Positions 7,936-16,019 of a stretch of DNA of 64,000 nucleotides are shown piece after piece. Within the stretch, counting starts at the first letter, position 1, and every line of letters starts with the position of its first letter. Origin of the DNA: Micromonospora ureilytica (GTDB lineage Bacteria > Actinomycetota > Actinomycetes > Mycobacteriales > Micromonosporaceae); assembly GCF_015751765.1 (NCBI RefSeq), contig NZ_JADOTX010000001.1, forward strand, positions 4,836,001 through 4,900,000, written 5' to 3'. A program made the translations under genes and the position numbers. Under the pieces are notes generated by a model. It saw only the letters and a list, made by a program, of their open reading frames with translations, was not told where the DNA came from and ran no database searches.

Positions 7936-9762
7936 GTGGAATTCGTCGTCCTGCCGGACCGGGATTGCGTCGCGGAAAGGCTCACCTCAACAACGGGGAA
8001 AATGGTCGCGCACGCCTCCGGGCGGCCATGGCTCATCGGACAATGGCAGTCCGACGAAATCATCGTCCTGGCTGCCGGAAACACCCGGCTCGCCATCGCC
8101 GGCCGGACCGCGATCCGGGAGTCGGAGGTAACGCGGGCACTGGCCGCTGTCAGGATGCCGTCCGATCTGGACGAACTGGCGCGGCGGATTCCGGGAGCGG
8201 TCCATCTCCTGCTCTCGCAGAACGGCACCACCCGCTCGCAGGGAACGGTGTCGACCGTACGACAGATCTTCCACGCGACCGTCGACGGCGTCACGGTGGC
8301 ATCCTCGTCCATCGCCTCGCTGGGTCGGCTCGCCGGCGCCAGGATCGACCCGGAAGCGCTCGCGTTGCGGCTACTGTCGCCACTCGGCGCACCGTGGCCG
8401 CTCTCACAACGGACGTTCTGGGCCGGGATCCAGGCTGTACCGGTCGGTCACTGGCTGGCAGTCGACCGCGCCGGGTCGGCACGGACACACCGCTGGTGGC
8501 ATCCTCCGGAGCCGGTCAGGCCGCTGGACGAGGCGGCGTCCGAGGTGCGGGAGTCGTTGTCCAGGGCGATTGCCGGTCGCGTGCCGGGCGGCCGAGTGGT
8601 CACCGCGGACCTTTCGGGTGGCCTCGACTCGACAAGCGTCGCTTTTCTGGCCGCCGCGGCCGGCGCCGACCTGACCACCTTTCATGTGCAACCGCTCGAC
8701 CCGGCCAACACCGACACCGTCTGGGCGGAGCGGGCCGCCGCGGCCCTTGCCGGCGCAAGACACCGGGTCGTACCCCGCAGCCGTCCGGCGAACCTCTTCC
8801 AGGTCGACGTCGAGCAGGGCACCGGCGCGGGGCAGTGGGAGGGGCCGCAACTGTGGATCGGCGGCTGGGCGCACCTTGAGGACCTGGAGCGACGCGTCAC
8901 GGCCGAGGGATCCGATCTGCACCTGATGGGGTTCGGCGGCGACACCCTCTTCGGGGCGATGCCCGCGCACCTGTGGTCGCTGGCCCGCCGGCACCCGCTG
9001 CGTGCCCTGCCGACGGTCCGCCGGTCCCGACTGCTCAATCGCTGGTCCTGGTCGGCCTGTCTGCGGGGGCTCACCGACCGGTCGACGTTCGCGCAAGCCG
9101 TCGCCGCGCTGCCCGCGCAGATCGACGCGCCGCCCCCACGTCCGCCGCACCTGGACCTGGGCTGGGTGCCGCCGGTACGGATCCCGCCCTGGGCGACGGC
9201 CGCCGCGGCGGAGACCGTACGGGATGCCCTGCGTACGGCAGCGGCCTCCCAGCCGCAGCCCCTGGATCCCGACCGGGTACGCCACCAGGTCCTGGAGGCG
9301 ATGGCGTTCGAGGGTGCACTCCTGCGCCAGATGCGTGCGGCCACCGGACCGAGCGTGGAATGGGACGCGCCGATGCTGGACCACCAGGTCGTCGAGGCGG
9401 CGCTGTCGGTCCGGATCGCGGACCGGAGCGCTCCCGGGCAGTACAAGCCGCTGCTCACCGCCGCCATGCGCGGACTCGTGCCGGACGCGATCCTGGACCG
9501 TCCGGACAAGGGCGAGTTCAGCGCCGAGATGCACGAGGGACTACGCCGAAACCGGCAGACCCTGCTGGAGCTGTGTGACGGGTCCCTGCTGGGCGAACTC
9601 GGCCTCATCGACGTGGCCGCGCTGCGAGCCCGTCTGCTGAACCCGGGGCCGGTCGCTCATCACCTCACCATTCTGCAGAACACCCTTGCCTGCGAGAGCT
9701 GGCTGCGATCCTCGGCCGTGGCGTCCGCGCGGTCCGGACGGAAGACTGGAGTGCTGCGATGA
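7936..9762 (+). CDS. Lasso peptide cyclase (asparagine synthetase-like, C protein)
   Basis: A 608-aa member of the asparagine synthetase B family that adenylates the Asp9 side chain of the core and closes the macrolactam with the new N-terminus. The N-terminal glutaminase-like domain is degenerate (no Cys nucleophile). The synthetase domain has the PP-loop DLSGGLDSTSVAFLA at about residue 227 and the conserved DRPDKGEFSAEMHEGL near the end. Start GTG 7936 gives VEFVVLPDRDC, the usual beginning of actinobacterial lasso cyclases; GTG 7900 is in frame but lies in a hairpin. It overlaps the next gene by ATGA. Confidence 0.93.
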   Translation: MEFVVLPDRDCVAERLTSTTGKMVAHASGRPWLIGQWQSDEIIVLAAGNTRLAIAGRTAIRESEVTRALAAVRMPSDLDELARRIPGAVHLLLSQNGTTRSQGTVSTVRQIFHATVDGVTVASSSIASLGRLAGARIDPEALALRLLSPLGAPWPLSQRTFWAGIQAVPVGHWLAVDRAGSARTHRWWHPPEPVRPLDEAASEVRESLSRAIAGRVPGGRVVTADLSGGLDSTSVAFLAAAAGADLTTFHVQPLDPANTDTVWAERAAAALAGARHRVVPRSRPANLFQVDVEQGTGAGQWEGPQLWIGGWAHLEDLERRVTAEGSDLHLMGFGGDTLFGAMPAHLWSLARRHPLRALPTVRRSRLLNRWSWSACLRGLTDRSTFAQAVAALPAQIDAPPPRPPHLDLGWVPPVRIPPWATAAAAETVRDALRTAAASQPQPLDPDRVRHQVLEAMAFEGALLRQMRAATGPSVEWDAPMLDHQVVEAALSVRIADRSAPGQYKPLLTAAMRGLVPDAILDRPDKGEFSAEMHEGLRRNRQTLLELCDGSLLGELGLIDVAALRARLLNPGPVAHHLTILQNTLACESWLRSSAVASARSGRKTGVLR

Positions 9763-10037
9763 CCCTGTCGCTACGCCGTGACGTCGTGCTCAACGAGGTG
9801 GACGACGGACTGGTCCTGCTGGACGAACGAACCGGCCGCTACTGGCATCTCAACGGCACGGCCGAGCAGATGCTGCGTGAACTCCTCGCCGGGCACTCGC
9901 CGGCCGAGACCGCTCACCGGCTGACCGCCGTCCCGGCCAATGACGCACCGGTCGACGACGAATTCCGAAACCGGGTCACTGCCGACGTGCAGGCGTTCGT
10001 CGACGGCCTCGTGCGAGCCAAGTTGGTGACCACATGA
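9759..10037 (+). CDS. Lasso leader-binding protein (B1, PqqD-like RRE)
   Basis: A 92-aa PqqD-like RiPP recognition element. The motif VVLNEVDDGLVLLDERTGRYWHLNGTAEQML forms the three-stranded sheet and first helix typical of stand-alone B1 proteins (quoted region about residues 9-39). It binds the leader, notably the Tyr-x-x-Pro segment, and presents it to the B2 peptidase. ATGA overlaps join it to both the cyclase upstream and the peptidase downstream. Length is usual for the family. Confidence 0.92.
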   Translation: MTLSLRRDVVLNEVDDGLVLLDERTGRYWHLNGTAEQMLRELLAGHSPAETAHRLTAVPANDAPVDDEFRNRVTADVQAFVDGLVRAKLVTT

Positions 10038-10462
10038 GCATGCCGGTCACTGCGGAGCGTTCCGTACGGCTCACCGCCGGGCAGCGCGTCGTCGCGCTGG
10101 CGGCGGTCGGTGTGGCCCGTCCACTCGCTGCGCTGCCTCCGCGCCGGTTACGTCAGGCGCTGCGGCTGCTCAGCAGGGGTGCGCGTCCTGGCCGATTCGA
10201 AGAGACCCTGCACGCCCGGTCCGCGACGGTGACCGTCAGCACCCGCTGCGCCGGGCTCGGCTGCCTACAGCGATCGGTGGCGACGGCACTGATCTGCCGA
10301 CTTCGGGGCCGGTGGCCGGACTGGTGCACCGGATTCCGCACCAACCCGTTCGGGGCGCACGCCTGGGTCGAGGTGGATGGCCGACCGGTTGGAGAGCCGG
10401 CGGACGTGGCGCGTTTCGTGACCGTGCTGGCCGTACGGTGCCCGGAAGGGACAACGACGTGA
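10034..10462 (+). CDS. Lasso leader peptidase (B2, transglutaminase-like)
   Basis: A 142-aa cysteine peptidase of the Transglut_core3 type that removes the leader after the Thr at -2. The nucleophile is in STRCAGLGCLQRSVATALICRL (residues about 73-94), the His in NPFGAHAWVEVDG, and the Asp in the following EVDG. These match the Cys-His-Asp set of B2 proteins. Length is standard for stand-alone B2. It overlaps the next ATPase gene by GTGA, so the biosynthetic and export genes form one operon. Confidence 0.92.
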   Translation: MSMPVTAERSVRLTAGQRVVALAAVGVARPLAALPPRRLRQALRLLSRGARPGRFEETLHARSATVTVSTRCAGLGCLQRSVATALICRLRGRWPDWCTGFRTNPFGAHAWVEVDGRPVGEPADVARFVTVLAVRCPEGTTT

Positions 10463-11397
10463 CAGCGATCGCCGTACGGAATCTCGCGAAATGGTACTCC
10501 GGCAGCATCGCGGCGGTCGCGGATCTCACCTTGGACGTCCCGACGGGTTCGATCTTCGGTTTCCTTGGCCCCAACGGTGCGGGTAAGACCACCACCATCA
10601 GCATGCTGGCAACGCTGCTGCGGCCGACCGCCGGCACCGCCGAGGTAGCCGGTTTCGACATCCGCCGGCACCCGGACGACGTGCGGCGCTCGATCGGCAT
10701 CGTCTTCCAGGAGTCCACGCTGGACCCGGACCTGTCCGCCGAGGAGAATCTGCGCTTCTACGCCAGCCTCTTCGGCATCGGCGGCCGCGCCGCCCGGGGC
10801 ACCATCGCCGACCTGCTCACACTTATGGATCTGAGCGATCGTCGGAAGTCACCGATCCGGACCTTCTCCGGCGGGATGCGTCGCCGGCTCGAAATCGCGC
10901 GGGCCCTGCTGCACGCGCCGAAGGTCCTGATCCTGGACGAGCCCACGACCGGGCTCGACCCACAGACCCGGATCCTGATCTGGGACCAACTGCGCCGCTT
11001 CCGCGCCGAGTACGACCTGACGGTCTTCATGACCACGCATCACCTCGAAGAGGCTGAGCACTGCGATCGCATCGCGATCATGGACCACGGCGATCTGGTC
11101 ACCGAGGGCACACCGGCCGAGCTCAAGGCCGTGGTCGGGGACGACCTGGTGGAGATGCGCACGGAGAACGACGAGGCCGCCGCCGCCAGCATCCGCAAGC
11201 AGTTCGACCTGGACGTGGTCGTCGGGGATCCGAACCTCCGCATGCGGGTTCGCGACGGCGCCGCCCTGGTGCCCCAGTTGTGCGCGGCGATCCCGGTGCC
11301 GGTGATGTCGGTGACCGTCAGACCGCCGAGCCTCGACGACGCGTTCCTGCACTACACGGGCCGCACCATTCGCGAAGAGGAAGGGCCGCGCAAATGA
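10459..11397 (+). CDS. ABC transporter ATPase of the lasso cluster (DrrA-type)
   Basis: A 312-aa ATPase. Walker A GPNGAGKTTTIS lies at about residue 37, Q-loop IVFQESTLDPDL, signature TFSGGMRRRLEIARALLH, Walker B VLILDEPTTGLDP, and switch His in TTHHLEEAEH. The C-terminal domain is the DrrA/daunorubicin-resistance kind. GTG 10459 overlaps the B2 stop, and the permease start overlaps its own stop. It most likely exports the mature lasso peptide and gives immunity. Confidence 0.9.
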   Translation: MTAIAVRNLAKWYSGSIAAVADLTLDVPTGSIFGFLGPNGAGKTTTISMLATLLRPTAGTAEVAGFDIRRHPDDVRRSIGIVFQESTLDPDLSAEENLRFYASLFGIGGRAARGTIADLLTLMDLSDRRKSPIRTFSGGMRRRLEIARALLHAPKVLILDEPTTGLDPQTRILIWDQLRRFRAEYDLTVFMTTHHLEEAEHCDRIAIMDHGDLVTEGTPAELKAVVGDDLVEMRTENDEAAAASIRKQFDLDVVVGDPNLRMRVRDGAALVPQLCAAIPVPVMSVTVRPPSLDDAFLHYTGRTIREEEGPRK

Positions 11398-12266
11398 CCA
11401 TCACCCACGCGGATCGAATGCCCGTCGCCTTCGTCCCGGCACAGCCGCTCGACACCCGTGCGGCCGGAGTACGCCGCAACCTCGGGGCGATCGGCATGCT
11501 CTGGCGCCGCGAGGTCATCCGGCTCACCCGCAACCGGCTTCGCGTGGTGATGGGTCTGGTGACTCCGCTGATGTTCATCGTCGTGCTGGGCACCGGGCTC
11601 GAGGCGGTGGGCGGCGATGCGGTGGTCATGGAGCACTACCGGACGTTCCTGTTCCCCGGCATGCTGATGATGGCCGTCCAGTCGCCCGCGATGGGTGTCG
11701 GCATCTCCATCGTCTGGGACCGGCAGAGCGGTTTCCTGCGGCAGACTCTCGCCGCCCCGGTCCGGCGGATCAGCCTACTGATCGGTCTCTGCCTCGGCGG
11801 TGCCACGACCGGCGCGCTCTATGCGTTCCTGGTGCTGCTCGTCGCCCCGTACGCTGGCATGAGTTACAGCCCGGGCCTGCTGCTCGGTCTGGCCGTGGCC
11901 GCGCTCATCGCCTTCACGTTCACCGCGTTGGGCATCCTGGCCGCGGTGACGATCCGGTCTGTCGACACGTTCGAGGTCGTGGTCAGCCTGGCGCTGACGC
12001 CACTGCTCTTCCTGTCCGGCGCGGTGTTCCCACCGAACGGACTGCCCGGCTGGCTGGGCACGCTGGTGCTGATCAACCCGCTGACCTACGCGATCGACGC
12101 GACCCGCCGGGTCCTGCCCGGCGACTTCTTCCTCGACGGCATGTCACAGTCTCCGCAACTCTGGGGATGGACGCCTCCGGTCTGGGCCGAACTGCTGATG
12201 ATCACCACGTTGGCTCTGGGCACCCTCTCGGTGGCGGCCCACCGCTTCGCCAAGGCCCAGCAGTGA
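11394..12266 (+). CDS. ABC-2 permease of the lasso cluster (DrrB-type)
   Basis: A 290-aa membrane protein with six predicted segments after a 30-aa cytoplasmic start. Hydrophobic stretches include GLVTPLMFIVVLGTGL, GMLMMAVQSPAMGVGIS, ISLLIGLCLGGATTGALYAF and LLGLAVAALIAFTFTALGIL. The FLSGAVFPPNGLPGWL motif is the hallmark of DrrB-type ABC-2 permeases. ATGA overlap with the ATPase and GTGA overlap with the MauE-like gene indicate translational coupling. Exports the peptide across the plasma membrane. Confidence 0.88.
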   Translation: MTITHADRMPVAFVPAQPLDTRAAGVRRNLGAIGMLWRREVIRLTRNRLRVVMGLVTPLMFIVVLGTGLEAVGGDAVVMEHYRTFLFPGMLMMAVQSPAMGVGISIVWDRQSGFLRQTLAAPVRRISLLIGLCLGGATTGALYAFLVLLVAPYAGMSYSPGLLLGLAVAALIAFTFTALGILAAVTIRSVDTFEVVVSLALTPLLFLSGAVFPPNGLPGWLGTLVLINPLTYAIDATRRVLPGDFFLDGMSQSPQLWGWTPPVWAELLMITTLALGTLSVAAHRFAKAQQ

Positions 12267-12754
12267 TCCGGTCGGCCTGGCTGACGACCGCGGCGCGCGC
12301 CGGGCTGGCCGCGGTGTGGCTCGTCGCCGGTGCGGCCAAGGTCGGTGATCTGGCCGCCTCAGGCCGCACGGTCAACGCCTACCGCATCCTGCCGTACGAG
12401 GCGGCCACCGCGTTCGGCGCGATGCTGCCGTTCATCGAGCTGGCCCTGGGCGTGTTGCTCCTGCTCGGGCTGGGAACGCGCCTGGCCGCCGGGATCTCGG
12501 CCGTCCTGCTGATCGGCTTCATCATCGGGATCGTCTGGGTGTGGGCGCACGGCTACCGGATCGACTGCGGATGCTTCGGGGGCGGCGGTGACCTGGCCGC
12601 CAACCAGCGCCCCACCTACCTGCTCGACCTGCTGCGCGACGGCTTCTTCCTGCTACTCGCCGGATTCCTGACAGCTCGGCCGGCCGGCCGGCTGGCGATC
12701 GACAACTGGCTGCAGGCCACGCCCGTGGTCGCCGGCCGAACGGGGTTCTCATGA
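12263..12754 (+). CDS. MauE/DoxX-family membrane protein (redox partner of DsbA-like protein)
   Basis: A 163-aa protein with four membrane segments, matching the MauE/DoxX family (AARAGLAAVWLVAGAAKVGD at the N-terminus). The DCGCFGGGGD motif after the third segment carries a CxC pair that in this family probably carries disulfide electrons. MauE proteins partner with extracytoplasmic thioredoxin-fold proteins. Here the next gene is a CPNC-containing DsbA-like protein, which fits forming the two disulfides of the class I lasso peptide. GTG start overlaps the permease stop. Confidence 0.85.
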   Translation: MIRSAWLTTAARAGLAAVWLVAGAAKVGDLAASGRTVNAYRILPYEAATAFGAMLPFIELALGVLLLLGLGTRLAAGISAVLLIGFIIGIVWVWAHGYRIDCGCFGGGGDLAANQRPTYLLDLLRDGFFLLLAGFLTARPAGRLAIDNWLQATPVVAGRTGFS

Positions 12755-13461
12755 CAACCAGTCGCACTCCGACACCAAGCGCGGCTGTGGCCGCACAGTT
12801 CGCGGCCGATCGGCGCCGACGGCGTGCGTTCTGGTCCGCCACGATCGTCGTGGCCGTCCTGCTCACCGCCGGCACCGTCGGCTACCAGCGTTTTCAGAGT
12901 CAGTCGGCCGAGCCGGTCCGGTACCCGGCGGGGACCGCGGCGCATGGCGGCACCGGCGTGGCCCGCGGCAGCGGCCCGGTCACCATCGACGTGTACGCCG
13001 ACTTCATGTGCCCCAACTGCAAGCGATTCGAGGATTCGACGGCGACCATGCTCGACGGTGCCGTAACGGCCGGCCAGGTCACGGTGGTCACCCACCCCGT
13101 CGCCTTCCTGGACCGCATGAGCCAGGGCGCGAAGTATTCCACCCGGGCCGTGGCCGCTGCCGGGTGTGCCGCCGACGGCGGCAGGTTCACCGAGTACGTC
13201 CGGATGCTGTTCCAGCAGCAGCCGGCCGAACAGACCCCGGGGCTCACCGACGACCGGCTCGTCACGCTCGGCCGGGACGCCGGACTCCCCGAGGGCTTCG
13301 CCCAGTGCGTGCGTGACGGGACGTACCGCGGCTGGGCGGCACACGTCAGTGAGCGGGCTGCCCGCGACGGCGTGATCGGTACGCCCACGGTCAAGGTGAA
13401 CGGCGAGGTGACGGCGGCGGACCCGACCGCGGTCAGAGCGGCCCTCGGCGATGCCGGCTGA
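12751..13461 (+). CDS. Membrane-anchored DsbA-like thiol oxidoreductase (CPNC)
   Basis: A 236-aa protein with one N-terminal membrane anchor (AFWSATIVVAVLLTAGTVGY, about 28-47) and an extracytoplasmic thioredoxin fold of the DsbA/BdbD kind. The active site is DFMCPNCKRFED, and the cis-Pro loop is GVIGTPTVKVNG. It probably oxidises or isomerises the Cys1-Cys13 and Cys7-Cys19 pairs of the lasso peptide, using the MauE-like protein as electron acceptor; this is inferred from context. It is the last gene of the lasso operon and overlaps the convergent response-regulator gene tail to tail by 29 bp. Confidence 0.88.
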   Translation: MTTSRTPTPSAAVAAQFAADRRRRRAFWSATIVVAVLLTAGTVGYQRFQSQSAEPVRYPAGTAAHGGTGVARGSGPVTIDVYADFMCPNCKRFEDSTATMLDGAVTAGQVTVVTHPVAFLDRMSQGAKYSTRAVAAAGCAADGGRFTEYVRMLFQQQPAEQTPGLTDDRLVTLGRDAGLPEGFAQCVRDGTYRGWAAHVSERAARDGVIGTPTVKVNGEVTAADPTAVRAALGDAG

Positions 13462-14125
13462 CCTCGGACCGCGCGCCGGCGCTGACCAGCCCGTTCTCGT
13501 ACGCGGCGATCACCAGCTGGGCACGGTCGCGAAGGTCGAGCTTGGCCAGGATCCGGTTGAGGTGCGTCTTCACGGTGGCCATGCTGATGTGCTCGCGGTC
13601 GCAGATCTGCGTATTGGACAGACCGTTGGCCACGAGCGTCAGGATCCCCCGCTCCCGGTTCGTCAGGACCGCCAGGCGGTCCGTGCCGGAAGTGGCCTCG
13701 GCCGCACTGAACCGGGCGATCATCCGCCGGGTGACGCTGGGAGCGAACAGCGCGTGCCCGCCGGCAACCACGCGGACGGCTGTCAGCAGGTCCGCGGGGG
13801 CGATGTCCTTGAGCAGGAAACCGCTCGCGCCGGCGCGCAGGGCCGAATAGACGTACGGATCCAGGTCGAACATGGTCAGGATCAGAATCCGAGCGCCCGC
13901 GGTGGCCTGGTCGCCGGTGATCAGGCGGGTGGCCTCGATGCCGTCGGTGTGCGGCATGCGTACGTCCATGAGAATGACGTCGGGCCGCTCGCGACGTGCC
14001 AGCCGGACCGCGGCCGCACCATCCGCCGCCTCCCCGACCACCGTGCACTCCGGATCGGAGTCCACAAGCATGCGGAAGCTGTCGCGCAACATCGGCTCGT
14101 CGTCGGCGATCGCCACCCGGATCAC
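13433..14125 (-). CDS. NarL/LuxR-type response regulator
   Basis: A 230-aa regulator. Receiver domain: acidic pair in VAIADDEPML, phosphoacceptor in VILMDVRMPHTDG (Asp about 54), conserved Lys in GFLLKDI. C-terminal LuxR helix-turn-helix: LTNRERGILTLVANGLSNTQICDREHISMATVKTHLNRILAKL (about residues 152-194). The upstream kinase gene overlaps it by 4 bp, so they form a cognate pair. The operon converges on the lasso operon and probably controls it, but the target is inferred. Confidence 0.92.
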   Translation of the reverse strand: MIRVAIADDEPMLRDSFRMLVDSDPECTVVGEAADGAAAVRLARRERPDVILMDVRMPHTDGIEATRLITGDQATAGARILILTMFDLDPYVYSALRAGASGFLLKDIAPADLLTAVRVVAGGHALFAPSVTRRMIARFSAAEATSGTDRLAVLTNRERGILTLVANGLSNTQICDREHISMATVKTHLNRILAKLDLRDRAQLVIAAYENGLVSAGARSEVSRHRRGPL

Positions 14126-15294
14126 CGCTGGCCGCCCGCTGGTGCGTACGGGAGCTTGACCTGGACCTGGAAGCCGCCGGCCGCGAGCGGACCGGCCGTC
14201 ATCTCGCCGTCGTGCATCTCCACCCGCTCCCGCATGCCGGCCAGGCCGAACCCATCAGCCGTGCCCCGGCGGACCGGCCGTCCGTCCCTCGGCCCGTCGT
14301 CCGCGACCTCGACGAGAAGCTCACTCCCGGTGCTCCGGACCGTGAGGCGGCAGCGGGTCGGCCCGGCGTGCTTGATCACGTTTGTCAGGGTCTCCTGGAC
14401 GATCCGGTACGCGGTCAAGGACACGCCCGACGGGATGTCGTCCTGCTCCGGCAGCTCGCTCTGGACGGCCAGGCCGGCCTCCCGTGCGCGGCCCACCAGA
14501 GTCGGGACGTCGTGCAGGCCAGGAGACGGGCCACGAGGCTCGTCGCTGTCCCGTAGAAGCCGGAGGGCTTGCCGCATCTCGGCGAGCGCCTCCCGGCTGA
14601 CCTGCTCGATCACTTTGAGCGAGACCAGAGTCTCGGCCGGCCGTTCCCGAGCAAGGTGCCGGGTCACGGCGGCTTTGACCGCGATCACCCCGAGGTTGTG
14701 GGTCACGATGTCGTGCACCTCGCGGGCAATTCGCAGCCGTTCGTCGGCGACCGCTCGTTCGAGGCGGTCCGCGGCCCGCCAGGCCGCGTACGCCCGCCGC
14801 TGCGCGATGGCGATCCCGGCGGCCCAGGAGGCGCCGACGAGGGCAAGGCCGGGCAGCAGTGTGCCGAACCGGCTTTGCCACGGTTGCGGCGACCCGGTGG
14901 CGACGGCCAGGAACATCAGCACCACGCTCGACGACGCGATCACCAGCCAACTGCGACGGCTCCGATGACCACCGATGGACGCAGCCGTGTAGGCGGTGAA
15001 GGCCAACGCGAGCAGCGGGTCCGGCAGGATCCCCAGTGAGAGGCCGACGATCGACGCGAGGGCGACGCCGGCGAAAACCGGCATCGGCCAGACCCTGCGG
15101 ACTGCGGTCGGCAGCGCGATGAGGGAGACCAGCAGGGCGTGCAGCCAGTCGGGAAGCGCGCTCGATCGGGACAGGGCCGTCAGGTAGACCGCGGCGAGCA
15201 ACCCGGCGACGACGAGGTCGACGGCGACCAACTCGCTGTGGGTTAAGGGCCGGACCGGCAGTCGGGTGCCCTCTACCACTCCCTTCGGGTGCAC
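14122..15294 (-). CDS. Sensor histidine kinase, HisKA_3 type
   Basis: A 390-aa kinase with about four to five membrane segments in the first 150 residues (VVAGLLAAVYLTAL; LLVSLIALPTAV; MPVFAGVALASIVGL; WLVIASSSVVLMFLAV). The dimerisation and phosphorylation motif is RIAREVHDIVTHNLGVIAVKA, with His near residue 205. The HATPase domain has the N-box (IVQETLTNVIKHA) and G-box (GFGLAGMRERV). GTG 15294 is chosen because AGAAGGG lies 6 nt before it and it begins 11 nt after the upstream stop; longer frames run into the preceding gene. Senses an unknown envelope signal, perhaps the lasso peptide or its target. Confidence 0.9.
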   Translation of the reverse strand: MHPKGVVEGTRLPVRPLTHSELVAVDLVVAGLLAAVYLTALSRSSALPDWLHALLVSLIALPTAVRRVWPMPVFAGVALASIVGLSLGILPDPLLALAFTAYTAASIGGHRSRRSWLVIASSSVVLMFLAVATGSPQPWQSRFGTLLPGLALVGASWAAGIAIAQRRAYAAWRAADRLERAVADERLRIAREVHDIVTHNLGVIAVKAAVTRHLARERPAETLVSLKVIEQVSREALAEMRQALRLLRDSDEPRGPSPGLHDVPTLVGRAREAGLAVQSELPEQDDIPSGVSLTAYRIVQETLTNVIKHAGPTRCRLTVRSTGSELLVEVADDGPRDGRPVRRGTADGFGLAGMRERVEMHDGEMTAGPLAAGGFQVQVKLPYAPAGGQR

Positions 15295-15305
15295 GAACAA
15301 CCCTT

Positions 15306-16019
15306 CTAGGCGAAGTCCCCGGAGAGACTCATCAATTTGCGTGCCACCAACGCCGCTCGGAGCCGATCCTGCACGCCGAGCTTGAAGAATATTCGACTGA
15401 GGTGGTTTCGGACAGTGCGCTCGGAGATGTTCAGTCTCCGCGCAATACCGCGATTGTTTTGACCGTCTGCCAATAACGCAACCACCTCGCGTTCCCGGTT
15501 CGTGAGCGAGTCCAGTAGGCCCTTCGCGGACGACGGCGCGCGATTCATATCGTGCCCGGCCAGCGCGGCCAGACGTGATGCCGCCGAACCGGTGATTCCG
15601 GTGCCGCCGCGCGCCACGAGACCGACGGCCAGGCATAACGAGTCGAAGTCAGCGTTGTTGCCGAAGTAGCCTCGCGCCCCGGATCGCAGACAGCGGACCA
15701 TCTCGTCATCGCTCTCCGATCCGGACACCACCATGACATGGGTGCCGGAACCGGCGGCGACCGCCCGCACGGCAGTCTCGATCGCGCTATCCACCTGCGC
15801 AACGTGCAAGATCAGGACATCCACGGGGCAGCCGGCCCAGGCGTCCCCGTCGACCAACTCGGCCATGGATGTGACGTGCGCCACCACCTCGACATTCCAC
15901 TGCTGAGAGAAAAGTTTGTTCAACATCCCGGACAACAGCGGATGGACATCTGCGATGGCCACCGACACTGATCTTTCATCGCCTTTCTCGGCGGCGATCA
16001 ACGGGCGCGCAGAACTCAT
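15306..16019 (-). CDS. LuxR-type regulator with degenerate receiver domain
   Basis: A 237-aa protein built like a NarL response regulator. The receiver is atypical: the phosphoacceptor position reads VDVLILHVAQVDS (His where Asp is expected), and the usual KP/KD lysine loop reads GARGYFGNN. One acidic residue of the pair remains (IADVHPLL). The C-terminal HTH is intact (LTNREREVVALLADGQNNRGIARRLNISERTVRNHLSRIFFKLG, about 170-213). It probably acts without phosphorylation. Start ATG 16019 has GGGGGA nearby. First gene of the three-gene regulatory operon beside the lasso cluster. Confidence 0.88.
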   Translation of the reverse strand: MSSARPLIAAEKGDERSVSVAIADVHPLLSGMLNKLFSQQWNVEVVAHVTSMAELVDGDAWAGCPVDVLILHVAQVDSAIETAVRAVAAGSGTHVMVVSGSESDDEMVRCLRSGARGYFGNNADFDSLCLAVGLVARGGTGITGSAASRLAALAGHDMNRAPSSAKGLLDSLTNREREVVALLADGQNNRGIARRLNISERTVRNHLSRIFFKLGVQDRLRAALVARKLMSLSGDFA

